A stretch of 10,670 bases of DNA from Gammaproteobacteria bacterium (lineage in GTDB: Bacteria; Pseudomonadota; Gammaproteobacteria; Chromatiales; Chromatiaceae), in the NCBI GenBank assembly GCA_029287695.1, contig JARFQQ010000104.1, positions 1 to 10,670 on the forward strand, written 5' to 3'. The position numbers and the translations under genes were made by a program. Below, in pieces: positions 1 to 6,185 of this stretch (position 1 is the first letter of the stretch; each line of letters opens with the position of its first letter). The notes beneath the pieces are model-generated. The model saw only the letters and a list, made by a program, of their open reading frames with translations, did not search any database and had not been told where the DNA came from.

Positions 1-518
1 GCCAGTATAAAGGCCATGTAGAACCAGTTGGCGACGTAGATGTGTGGCTGCGAACGGCGACGCAGTGTCTGCACATAGACAGCGAAATAGATGACCCAGG
101 TGACAGCGATCAGCAGGTCGATCGGCCAGACGAACTCGGCATATTCACGGCCCTGCGTGTAGCCGTTGACATAGCCGATGACGCCCAGCAGAACCGAAAG
201 CTGCCAGCCCCAGAATGTCAGGTTGGCCATCAAATCGCTGTGAAGCCGCGTCTGGCAGGTGCGTTGCACCACGTAGTAGGAAGTCGCGAACAGGGCACTG
301 CCGCCGAATCCGAAGATGACAAGGGTCGTATGGACCGGACGCAGACGACCGAAGGTGATTTCCGGCGTATTGAAATTCAGGAACGGGAATGCCAGTTCAG
401 CAGCAATATAGGTACCCGCAATCATGCCGAGCACACCCCAGACCAGCGCCATGATGGCGAATTTTTTTACTATCTCATAGTTGTACTGCGTGTCGACCGC
501 AGAAGCCCCGTGTGCCAT
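1..518 (-). CDS. ccoN: cbb3-type cytochrome c oxidase subunit I, CcoN (5' part, runs off left edge)
   Basis: Catalytic heme-copper subunit of the high-affinity cbb3 terminal oxidase in the inner membrane, which reduces O2 with electrons from c-type cytochromes. The first 172 residues are in the window; the rest lies beyond position 1. The N-terminus has the CcoN pattern: a short tail (YNYEIVKKFAIMALVWG), a first membrane helix at about residues 20-42, then FGRLRPVHTT with His63 as the expected low-spin heme b ligand, followed by FGFGGSALFATSYYVVQRT and GREYAEFVWPID (about 123-134). The ATG at 518 has an AGGG Shine-Dalgarno 7 nt upstream and gives the family's usual N-terminal length. It lies 82 nt downstream of the HMA gene on the same strand and may share its promoter. 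CuB and heme b3 ligands are outside the window. Identification is by motif recall and is near certain. Confidence 0.96.
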   Translation of the reverse strand, partial: MAHGASAVDTQYNYEIVKKFAIMALVWGVLGMIAGTYIAAELAFPFLNFNTPEITFGRLRPVHTTLVIFGFGGSALFATSYYVVQRTCQTRLHSDLMANLTFWGWQLSVLLGVIGYVNGYTQGREYAEFVWPIDLLIAVTWVIYFAVYVQTLRRRSQPHIYVANWFYMAFIL

Positions 519-548
519 GAGTACACCCTGTTGCGTTGTTCAAGTTGA

Positions 549-589
549 TTTCCCGGGTACCTGGTGCAATTGCAACCTGTACCCGGAAA
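549..589. repeat. Long hyphenated dyad / intercistronic stem-loop between the HMA gene and ccoN
   Basis: Outer 8-bp arms at 553-560 (CCGGGTAC) and 579-586 (GTACCCGG) are exact reverse complements. Sharing the same centre (569.5) is a perfect 10-bp inner palindrome TGCAATTGCA at 565-574. Only the CT/CT internal mismatch and one G/A mismatch interrupt the symmetry, and T/A pairs extend it outward. In the leftward transcript it would form a strong hairpin in the 82-nt spacer before ccoN. Neither side has a T-tract, so a simple rho-independent terminator is unlikely. A processing or stability hairpin, or a protein operator centred on the inner palindrome, both fit. Confidence 0.8.
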
Positions 590-600
590 GGACCGTCGTT

Positions 601-885
601 TCAGTCGTTGTCCGTGCCGCCCATTCGCCCGATTGCACAGCTGACGAAAGATTTCGCCTTCGCGGTAGCCGCACCGACGCCTGCAGTGGTGCCGGTTTCC
701 GGATAGCCGAGTTTTACCAGTCTGGCGACGATTTCCTCACGCTTTTCCTGCGTCGATTCAATTCTGACAACGCCATTCTCGATATCGACAGAAACCGGGG
801 CCTCGAAAGTCTCCTCGAGTTTCGATCGAATCGTGTTGGCGCAACCGCCGCATTTGATATTGTCCACGTGTATTTCGAGTGTCAT
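601..885 (-). CDS. Small heavy-metal-associated (HMA) domain protein, putative copper chaperone
   Basis: A 94-residue soluble protein with a ferredoxin-like HMA fold (about residues 1-62). Metal-binding cysteines C12 and C15 lie in the motif NIKCGGCANTI, in the position of the CxxC of CopZ/Atx1-type chaperones, although the usual GM before the first Cys is replaced by IK. Beyond the domain is a tail of about 30 residues ending KSFVSCAIGRM with a third cysteine (C83). The ATG at 885 is preferred over an upstream in-frame ATG at 936 because it follows an AGG ribosome site at the usual distance and starts directly on the first beta strand; the longer form adds 17 residues without domain character. 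It lies just upstream of ccoN on the same strand, behind a good promoter. A role in copper supply to the CuB site of cbb3 oxidase is inferred from context; a metal sensor or other carrier role is possible. Confidence 0.85.
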   Translation of the reverse strand: MTLEIHVDNIKCGGCANTIRSKLEETFEAPVSVDIENGVVRIESTQEKREEIVARLVKLGYPETGTTAGVGAATAKAKSFVSCAIGRMGGTDND

Positions 886-951
886 ATCGATACCTGCCGT
901 TGACGCCGCACCAGCATCACACCGAAACTCGGCCATGATCGGGGGTCGGCA

Positions 952-980
952 ATAATATTAGATCAAGCTAATACAGTCAA
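952..980 (-). promoter_or_regulatory. Sigma70-type promoter for the HMA gene (and perhaps ccoN)
   Basis: Read on the minus strand: -35 TTGACT (975-980), a 17-nt spacer, and -10 TATTAT (952-957). Each hexamer matches the consensus at five of six positions with optimal spacing. The start point would fall near 945, giving a leader of about 60 nt before the ATG at 885. The surrounding DNA is AT-rich and non-coding. No matching -35/-10 pair of this quality was found on the plus strand of the same region. Confidence 0.65.
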
Positions 981-983
981 AGA

Positions 984-1006
984 TAATCTCGGGTTTTCCC
1001 GTATTA
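984..1006. promoter_or_regulatory. Inverted repeat just upstream of the HMA promoter, candidate operator
   Basis: The arrangement is TAAT, 2 nt, CGGG, TTTT, CCCG, 1 nt, ATTA: a nearly symmetric dyad whose edge is 3 bp from the -35 hexamer. Its centre is at about -50 relative to the predicted start of the leftward transcript, a position suited to an activator. The regulator is unknown. It does not match the FNR/Anr consensus TTGAT-N4-ATCAA. Confidence 0.4.
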
Positions 1007-1184
1007 CCTCTTGCACTCGCTTCCTGTTTATAGAACTATAACCGATACTTATTTGTGACAGATTGACGCACTCCTGCAAAATCTGTATTCGGGTAAAAAA
1101 AGGCTCTAGAAAATAACAACAGCCCGGGCGATAAAACAACAACAAGACAATCTCGCTTTGTACCAGACAACCAAGGGAAACCAG

Positions 1185-1664
1185 TTGCCGATTTCTGCAA
1201 GCAACAACACTGCGGACACGCATCAGATCGTGGTCCGCCCCAACGCCTCCCTGACACCCGGCGGCGCGACCCTGTTTTTTGCTTGCGTGTCGATCGTTTC
1301 CCTCGGGATAGCCATCAGATTCACGTTACTGGGCTTGTGGATGATCTTGCCATTTGCCCTGCTGGAGCTGGCACTGCTGGGGGCCTGCATCCTGTACATA
1401 TTGCGTCGTAACGACCGCATGGAAGCCATTGATGTCGACCGGCATCAGCTCATTCTTGTGCAGAAGGATCATGGTCGCGAAAGACGACAGCAATTCCAGC
1501 GCTACTGGGTGCAGATAATAAGAGAAAAAGGCACGCATGCCTGGTACCCGAGCAGACTGTTGCTGCGCTCACACGGCAAATCCGTGGAGATCGCCAGTTT
1601 CCTGGACGAGGAAGAGCGGCAACAGCTGGAGCAAAACTTGCGCATGGCCATCGCTGCCGGCTGA
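1185..1664 (+). CDS. DUF2244-family integral membrane protein
   Basis: About 159 residues. After a short polar N-terminus come two membrane helices (about residues 25-46 and 50-73), then a basic cytoplasmic-looking domain (RRNDRMEAIDV onward) ending in GKSVEIASFLDEEERQQLEQNL, which matches the C-terminal pattern of DUF2244 proteins. The function of this family is not established; in proteobacteria it is often found beside cytochrome c oxidase genes, as here, 88 nt upstream of ctaC. No ATG is usable: the chosen TTG at 1185 has a good ribosome site, AAGGGA at 1173-1178, six nt before it. A further in-frame TTG at 1158 would add nine residues but lacks such a site. A role in oxidase assembly or regulation is inferred from position only. 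Confidence 0.82.
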   Translation: MPISASNNTADTHQIVVRPNASLTPGGATLFFACVSIVSLGIAIRFTLLGLWMILPFALLELALLGACILYILRRNDRMEAIDVDRHQLILVQKDHGRERRQQFQRYWVQIIREKGTHAWYPSRLLLRSHGKSVEIASFLDEEERQQLEQNLRMAIAAG

Positions 1665-1752
1665 TGCCGGTCCGCAAGACCAGCCATTCCGGATAACCGA
1701 CAATTCGATCATCTTAACAGACAGGTGAGAAATCAACCTGAAGGGGGACTTG

Positions 1753-2883
1753 ATGATAACAAGAGCGACCAACCGCTTGCTCGTATCAGCCGCACTGGCC
1801 ATACTGGCCAGCCCGGCGATGGCGGGCTTTGACGAACTGAACCTCACACAGGGGGTTACACCGATCTCCCGCGAGGTCTATGACCTGCACATGTGGATCC
1901 TCTGGGTTTGCATCATCATCGGCATCATTGTTTTCGGCGCCATGGCCTGGTCGATTATCTATCACAGGAAATCGAAAGGCGCCGTGCCGGCAACTTTCCA
2001 CGAAAGCACCAAACTCGAGATCCTCTGGACTGCCGTCCCCTTCCTGATCCTCATCACGATCGCAGTTCCGGCCACATCGACACTGCTCTACATGTCGGAC
2101 ACCAGCACGGATGCCGACATGACCATCAAGGTCACAGGACATCAGTGGAAGTGGCAGTACGAATACATGGATGAGGGTATCGACTTCATCAGCAACCTCC
2201 ATCCTGACCACAACAACGCCCGCATGAAAGGCTCGGGGACCGATGTCACGACCATCGATCACTACCTGCTCGATGTTGATGAACCACTCGTCGTGCCGGT
2301 CGACAAGAAGATTCGCCTGTTGCTGACCGCCTCTGACGTCATCCACGCCTGGTGGGTACCGGAACTGGGCCAGAAACAGGATGCCATCCCGGGCTACATC
2401 AACGAAATGTGGACAAAAATCGAGAAGGAAGGCACCTACCGCGGCAACTGCGCCGAGCTTTGCGGCAAGGACCACGGCTTCATGCCGGTCGTTGTCAAAG
2501 CCGTCAGCGAGGCCGATTACCAGAAGTGGCTCGGCGAGAAAAAGCAGGCCGCCGAAGCAGCTGCCGCCGGTGCAGACCGCGAATGGACACTGGATGAACT
2601 CATGGCAAAGGGCCAGCAGGTCTACAACACCAACTGCATGGCCTGCCACGGGATGAACGGTGAAGGCGGCGTCGGCAAGGCCATCGCCGGCTCGCCAATC
2701 GCCAACGGTGACGCAGGCGCCCATATCGATCTGCTTCTGAAGGGAGTCGCCGGTACCGCCATGGCCGGGTACGCCGCCATCCTCAACGATGTCGATCTTG
2801 CCGCAGTCATCTCATACCAGCGCAAGGGCTTCGGCAACGACGCAGATATCGTACAGCCCGCCGATATCAAAGCGGCCCGCTAA
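1753..2883 (+). CDS. ctaC: Cytochrome c oxidase subunit II with fused C-terminal cytochrome c domain (caa3 type)
   Basis: Accepts electrons from cytochrome c and passes them via the binuclear CuA centre to subunit I. 376 residues: signal peptide 1-24 (cleavage after ASPAMA), two transmembrane helices (about 48-70 and 89-113), then a periplasmic cupredoxin domain. CuA ligands are all present: H198, C233, E235 (backbone), C237, H241 and M244, with the aromatic electron-entry stretch GHQWKWQYEY at 129-138. After an alanine-rich linker (about 261-275) comes a class I cytochrome c domain with CMACH (heme at C295, C298, H299) and M337 as likely sixth ligand. The ATG at 1753 follows AAGGGGG at optimal spacing; a TTG directly before it is not needed. 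It is the first gene of the cox operon, 27 nt before ctaD. The intact heme motif indicates a functional caa3-type subunit. Confidence 0.97.
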   Translation: MITRATNRLLVSAALAILASPAMAGFDELNLTQGVTPISREVYDLHMWILWVCIIIGIIVFGAMAWSIIYHRKSKGAVPATFHESTKLEILWTAVPFLILITIAVPATSTLLYMSDTSTDADMTIKVTGHQWKWQYEYMDEGIDFISNLHPDHNNARMKGSGTDVTTIDHYLLDVDEPLVVPVDKKIRLLLTASDVIHAWWVPELGQKQDAIPGYINEMWTKIEKEGTYRGNCAELCGKDHGFMPVVVKAVSEADYQKWLGEKKQAAEAAAAGADREWTLDELMAKGQQVYNTNCMACHGMNGEGGVGKAIAGSPIANGDAGAHIDLLLKGVAGTAMAGYAAILNDVDLAAVISYQRKGFGNDADIVQPADIKAAR

Positions 2884-2910
2884 CAGATAAAGATCAAGTG
2901 GAGAAACCAA

Positions 2911-4491
2911 ATGTCTGAACACGTAGCAACGCACGACGACCACGATCACGGGCCCGAGAAAGGCCTGATGCGCTGGGTCCGCACCACGAATCACAAGGAT
3001 ATCGGCACACTCTACCTGCTGTTTTCCCTGCTGATGTTCCTGATCGGCGGCGCCATGGCCATGGTGATTCGCCTCGAGCTTTTCCAGCCGGGCATGCAGT
3101 TCGTCGATCCGCAATTCTTCAACTCGATGACCACCATGCACGCCCTGATCATGGTCTTCGGCGCCGTCATGCCGGCATTTGTCGGCCTGGCCAACTGGCT
3201 CGTTCCGATGATGATCGGCGCGCCGGACATGGCACTGCCGCGAATGAACAACTGGTCCTTCTGGATCCTGCCATTCGGCTTCGCGATGCTGCTCTCGACA
3301 CTGTTCATGGAGGGCGGCGCGCCCGCAGCCGGCTGGACCATGTACCCGCCACTCGTGCTGCAGACGCAGGATGCCTTCCCCTTCCTGATCTTCACGGTCC
3401 ATATTCTCGGGCTGTCATCGATCATGGGCGCCATCAACATCGTTGCGACTATCCTGAACATGCGCGCTCCGGGCATGTCACTCATGAAGATGCCGCTGTT
3501 TGTCTGGACCTGGTTCATTACCGCCTACCTGCTGATCGCCGTCATGCCGGTTTTTGCGGGTGCGGTCACCATGCTGCTCACGGACCAGTACTTCGGCACC
3601 AGCTTCTTTGACGCTGCCGGTGGCGGCGACCCGGTCCTGTTCCAGCATGTTTTCTGGTTCTTCGGCCATCCCGAGGTCTACATCATGATCCTGCCCGCAT
3701 TCGGCATCGTTTCGGCAATCGTTCCGACCTTTGCGCGCAAGCCGCTCTTCGGTTACAGCTCCATGGTCTACGCCACTGCCTCGATCGCCTTCCTGTCGTT
3801 CATCGTCTGGGCACACCACATGTTCACAGTCGGCATGCCGGTCGCAGGCGAGCTGTTCTTCATGTACGCCACGATGCTGATCGCCGTTCCCACGGGCGTG
3901 AAGGTCTTCAACTGGGTCTCGACAATGTGGAGAGGCTCCATGACCTTCGAAACGCCGATGCTGTTTGCGCTCGGCTTCATCATCCTCTTCACCATCGGCG
4001 GTTTCTCAGGACTCATGCTCGCCATCACGCCAGTGGATTTCCAGTACCACGACACCTATTTCGTGGTCGCCCATTTCCACTATGTACTGGTCTCAGGCGC
4101 GATCTTCTCGATCATGGCCGCTGCCTACTACTGGCTGCCCAAGTGGACCGGCAACATGTATGACGAGCGGCTCGGCAAGATCCATTTCTGGCTCTCGACC
4201 ATCTTCGTGAATGTGCTCTTCTTCCCGCAGCACTTCCTGGGGCTGGCCGGCATGCCACGCCGCATTCCGGACTACTCGTTGCAGTTCGCTGACTGGAACA
4301 TGGTCTCCTCGATCGGCGGATTTGCCTTCGGCCTGACCCAGCTGCTGTTCTGCTACATCGTCTACAAGACCATCAAGGGCGGTCAGAAGGCCACAGACCG
4401 CGTCTGGGAAGGCGCGACGGGCCTGGAGTTCGAGAAACTCTCTTCGCCACCGCCTTACCACAGCTTCACCGAAGCGCCGCAGGTCAAGTGA
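2911..4491 (+). CDS. ctaD: Cytochrome c oxidase subunit I (aa3 type, A1 heme-copper oxidase)
   Basis: Twelve-helix catalytic subunit that reduces O2 to water and pumps protons. Of 526 residues, expected ligands are present: H77 and H390 for low-spin heme a, H388 for heme a3, and H253, H302, H303 for CuB, with Y257 as the His-Tyr crosslink partner. The D-channel ([13 protein letters not shown]106, leading to E255 in GHPEVY) and the K-channel lysine (K331 in PTGVKVFNW) are intact, which places it in the A1 proton-pumping class. The N-terminus is histidine-rich ([11 protein letters not shown], residues 4-14), a feature seen in several proteobacterial CtaD proteins. The ATG at 2911 has GGAG 8-11 nt upstream. 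The stop codon overlaps the start of the small gene downstream (TGATG). Confidence 0.98.
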   Translation: MSEHVATHDDHDHGPEKGLMRWVRTTNHKDIGTLYLLFSLLMFLIGGAMAMVIRLELFQPGMQFVDPQFFNSMTTMHALIMVFGAVMPAFVGLANWLVPMMIGAPDMALPRMNNWSFWILPFGFAMLLSTLFMEGGAPAAGWTMYPPLVLQTQDAFPFLIFTVHILGLSSIMGAINIVATILNMRAPGMSLMKMPLFVWTWFITAYLLIAVMPVFAGAVTMLLTDQYFGTSFFDAAGGGDPVLFQHVFWFFGHPEVYIMILPAFGIVSAIVPTFARKPLFGYSSMVYATASIAFLSFIVWAHHMFTVGMPVAGELFFMYATMLIAVPTGVKVFNWVSTMWRGSMTFETPMLFALGFIILFTIGGFSGLMLAITPVDFQYHDTYFVVAHFHYVLVSGAIFSIMAAAYYWLPKWTGNMYDERLGKIHFWLSTIFVNVLFFPQHFLGLAGMPRRIPDYSLQFADWNMVSSIGGFAFGLTQLLFCYIVYKTIKGGQKATDRVWEGATGLEFEKLSSPPPYHSFTEAPQVK

Positions 4492-4613
4492 TGATGGCGG
4501 ACTCGCAGGAGCATCGCGCAAATCGCCGCGGTATCTGGATCACCGTGATTCTGCTGGCGCTCGTGGCTCTGGGGCTCTATCTCGGGCCAATGCTCATGAA
4601 GGTACTCGAATGA
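4491..4613 (+). CDS. Small single-pass membrane protein inside the cox operon (candidate oxidase assembly or accessory peptide)
   Basis: A 40-residue reading frame filling the ctaD-ctaG gap. A charged N-terminus ([14 protein letters not shown]) is followed by one hydrophobic helix (about residues 15-35, ITVILLALVALGLYLGPMLM) and a short KVLE end; by the positive-inside rule the N-terminus would be cytoplasmic. Its ATG overlaps the ctaD stop (TGATG, AGGT ribosome site at 4481-4484) and its stop overlaps the ctaG start (ATGA), so all three are probably translationally coupled. A second ATG at 4494 would shorten it by one residue. Position and size resemble the small proteins found between ctaD and ctaG in some proteobacteria, annotated as cytochrome oxidase small assembly proteins. 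That homology is inferred from context; no sequence motif proves it. Confidence 0.75.
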   Translation: MMADSQEHRANRRGIWITVILLALVALGLYLGPMLMKVLE

Positions 4614-5179
4614 CCCGCAAGCAGGAACTCAGGTCAAGCAACCGCCGCGTGGTCCTGATGACCGGCGCGGCGGTCGTCCTGATGTTCGGCTTCGGATTTG
4701 CGATGGTCCCGCTCTATGATGTCTTCTGCCAGGTAACCGGCTTCGGGGGGCGCGCACTCCAGAGCACGGCAACAGCGCCTGCGCGCATCGACGAGGATCG
4801 TGAAATCACGGTGGAGTTTGTCGCCAGCGTCGGAAAGCACGCCTACATGGAATTCCGGCCGAAAGTTGCAAAGATGAAGATTCGGCCGGGACAGTATGTC
4901 CAGACGAGCTTTTTCGCAACCAACCTCAACAGGACGCCGATCACCGGGCGAGCCATTTACAACGTGGCACCGGCAGAGGGTTCACTCTACTTCCACAAGA
5001 CAGAGTGCTTCTGCTTCACCGAGCAGGCCTTCAAGGCCGGGGAAGAGCGGGAAATGCCGCTGGTTTTTTCCATCAGCCCTGACGTGCCGGACAACATCAA
5101 GACCATCTCGCTCTCCTACACCTTTTACGACAAAACAGCGAATAACCAAGTTGCACAATTAACCACTCAAGGGGAATAA
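4610..5179 (+). CDS. ctaG: Cytochrome c oxidase assembly protein CtaG (Cox11 family)
   Basis: Membrane-anchored copper chaperone needed to insert CuB into subunit I. 189 residues: a short cytoplasmic N-terminus, one transmembrane helix (about 13-35) followed by the family signature MVPLYDVFCQVTG with C40, then a periplasmic immunoglobulin-like domain with the copper-binding motif ECFCF (C133 and C135). These three cysteines are the ones essential in Cox11 proteins. The length is standard. The ATG at 4610 overlaps the stop of the small upstream gene and has AAGGT seven nt upstream. ctaE follows after 3 nt, with its ribosome site inside the end of ctaG. Confidence 0.97.
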   Translation: MTRKQELRSSNRRVVLMTGAAVVLMFGFGFAMVPLYDVFCQVTGFGGRALQSTATAPARIDEDREITVEFVASVGKHAYMEFRPKVAKMKIRPGQYVQTSFFATNLNRTPITGRAIYNVAPAEGSLYFHKTECFCFTEQAFKAGEEREMPLVFSISPDVPDNIKTISLSYTFYDKTANNQVAQLTTQGE

Positions 5180-5182
5180 CAG

Positions 5183-6052
5183 ATGTCACACGCATCTCAC
5201 GATGACTATTACGTGCCCCATGGCACCAACTGGCCCATCATCGGAACGATCGGCCTTACGACCCTCTTCGTCGGCTTTTCAAATTACCTCAATGGCAACA
5301 GCATCGGCACCTGGTTCATGCTTGCGGGCACGGCCATCGTAATTTACATGCTGTTCCGCTGGTTCGGCGAGGTCATCGACGAGAGCCTCAGCGGCAAGTA
5401 CAGCGACCAGGTCGACACCTCTTTCCGCATGAGCATGGGCTGGTTCATCTTCTCGGAGGTGATGTTCTTCGCGGCCTTTTTCGGCGCGCTCTTCTATGCC
5501 CGCGTGCTCTCGATTCCGTGGCTTGGCGGTGAAGGCGACGGCGTCATGACCAATGCTGTTCTCTGGAGCGGTTTCGAAGCAGCCTGGCCAACCAATGGCC
5601 CGGGCGAAGTCGGTGGTGATTTCCAGATCGTCGGCGCCTGGGGCATTCCGGCCATCAACACCCTCATCCTGCTGACCTCCGGCGTCACTGTGACGTTCGC
5701 CCACTGGGCGCTGAAACAGGGTAACAACAGCAAGACCACCATGTGGCTGGCCGCCACTGTCGCGCTCGGTTTCATCTTCGTAGGCCTGCAGGCCTACGAG
5801 TACCAGCATGCCTGGAGCGATCTGAACCTCACGATGGGTTCCGGCATCTATGGATCGACCTTCTACATGCTGACCGGATTTCACGGTCTGCATGTCACGA
5901 TCGGTGCGATCATGCTGTTCGTGATGATGCTGCGCTCTGCCAAGGGGCATTTCTCACCGCACAACCATTTCGCCTTTGAAGCCGCTGCCTGGTACTGGCA
6001 CTTTGTGGACGTCGTCTGGCTCGGCCTTTTCATCTTCGTCTACTGGCTCTGA
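5183..6052 (+). CDS. ctaE: Cytochrome c oxidase subunit III
   Basis: Seven-helix non-metal subunit that stabilises subunit I and supports proton uptake. Its 289 residues carry the subunit III signatures: SEVMFFAAFF (91-100, with the conserved membrane glutamate E92), FAHWAL (172-177), LTGFHGLHV (230-238) and the C-terminal WYWHFVDVVWLGLF (270-283). The insertion around 111-150 (WLGGEGDGV to GGDFQIVG) is a loop typical of proteobacterial versions. The ATG at 5183 is preceded by AAGGGG inside the ctaG end. It is the last gene of the operon: a terminator follows 35 nt after the stop. Confidence 0.97.
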   Translation: MSHASHDDYYVPHGTNWPIIGTIGLTTLFVGFSNYLNGNSIGTWFMLAGTAIVIYMLFRWFGEVIDESLSGKYSDQVDTSFRMSMGWFIFSEVMFFAAFFGALFYARVLSIPWLGGEGDGVMTNAVLWSGFEAAWPTNGPGEVGGDFQIVGAWGIPAINTLILLTSGVTVTFAHWALKQGNNSKTTMWLAATVALGFIFVGLQAYEYQHAWSDLNLTMGSGIYGSTFYMLTGFHGLHVTIGAIMLFVMMLRSAKGHFSPHNHFAFEAAAWYWHFVDVVWLGLFIFVYWL

Positions 6053-6053
6053 T

Positions 6054-6082
6054 CAAGAAGAAGAGACAAGAAGAACAAGAAA
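6054..6082 (+). repeat. Short purine-rich direct repeats after ctaE
   Basis: CAAGAAGAA occurs at 6054-6062 and 6067-6075, followed by CAAGAAA at 6076-6082, forming an almost C/A/G-only tract between the ctaE stop and the terminator. In the transcript this would be an unstructured purine-rich leader to the terminator hairpin. It may be no more than low-complexity sequence. Confidence 0.4.
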
Positions 6083-6086
6083 CCAG

Positions 6087-6109
6087 CCGCCCCCCGGGGC
6101 GGTTTTTAT
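6087..6109 (+). terminator. Rho-independent terminator of the ctaCDGE operon
   Basis: A GC-only stem, CCGCCCC at 6087-6093 pairing with GGGGCGG at 6096-6102 (the top pair or two must open to form a loop), followed at once by TTTTTATTT. It lies 35 nt after the ctaE stop. Confidence 0.88.
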
Positions 6110-6116
6110 TTGCCTC

Positions 6117-6142
6117 AAAAAAACGCCCCGCAGAGCAGGGCG
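6117..6142 (-). terminator. Rho-independent terminator of the hslVU unit
   Basis: Read on the minus strand: CGCCCTGC, loop TCT, GCGGGGCG (an 8-bp stem with one G-U pair; 6124-6142), then seven Ts (6117-6123). It lies 43 nt after the hslU stop and faces the ctaE terminator only a few bases away. Confidence 0.87.
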
Positions 6143-6185
6143 ATACCGGGGATAGTACGGCAGGCAGCCGGACCGGAAGAGCTGC

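Larger units (their letters stand above)
886..1184. other. Divergent intergenic region between the HMA gene and the DUF2244 gene
   Basis: About 300 bp of AT-rich non-coding DNA separating the leftward HMA-ccoN genes from the rightward DUF2244-cox genes. It holds the leftward promoter (952-980) and the adjacent dyad (984-1006). For the rightward genes only a weak candidate is visible, TTGACG at 1063-1068 with a poor -10 (TATTCG, 1086-1091). A short GCCCGGGC palindrome sits near 1122 within A-rich sequence. Short open frames here have no recognisable protein character. Confidence 0.6.

Noticed and set aside
42..903. Plus-strand frames at 42-548 and 481-903
   Set aside because: They are antisense to ccoN and the HMA gene, whose motifs are clear on the minus strand.
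958..974. FNR/Anr-like half-site TTGAT within the HMA promoter spacer
   Set aside because: The second half-site is missing (TATTA instead of ATCAA), so it does not form an FNR box.
1063..1091. Plus-strand promoter TTGACG-17-TATTCG upstream of DUF2244
   Set aside because: The -10 matches at only three positions and lacks the final T; too weak to list as a feature.
1122..1129. GCCCGGGC palindrome as a terminator
   Set aside because: It has no loop, is only 8 bp long, and is not followed by a clean T-tract on either strand.
1786..2724. Long open frame antisense to ctaC (312 codons)
   Set aside because: It is a shadow of ctaC codon usage: no recognisable domain, and the sense frame has complete CuA and heme motifs.
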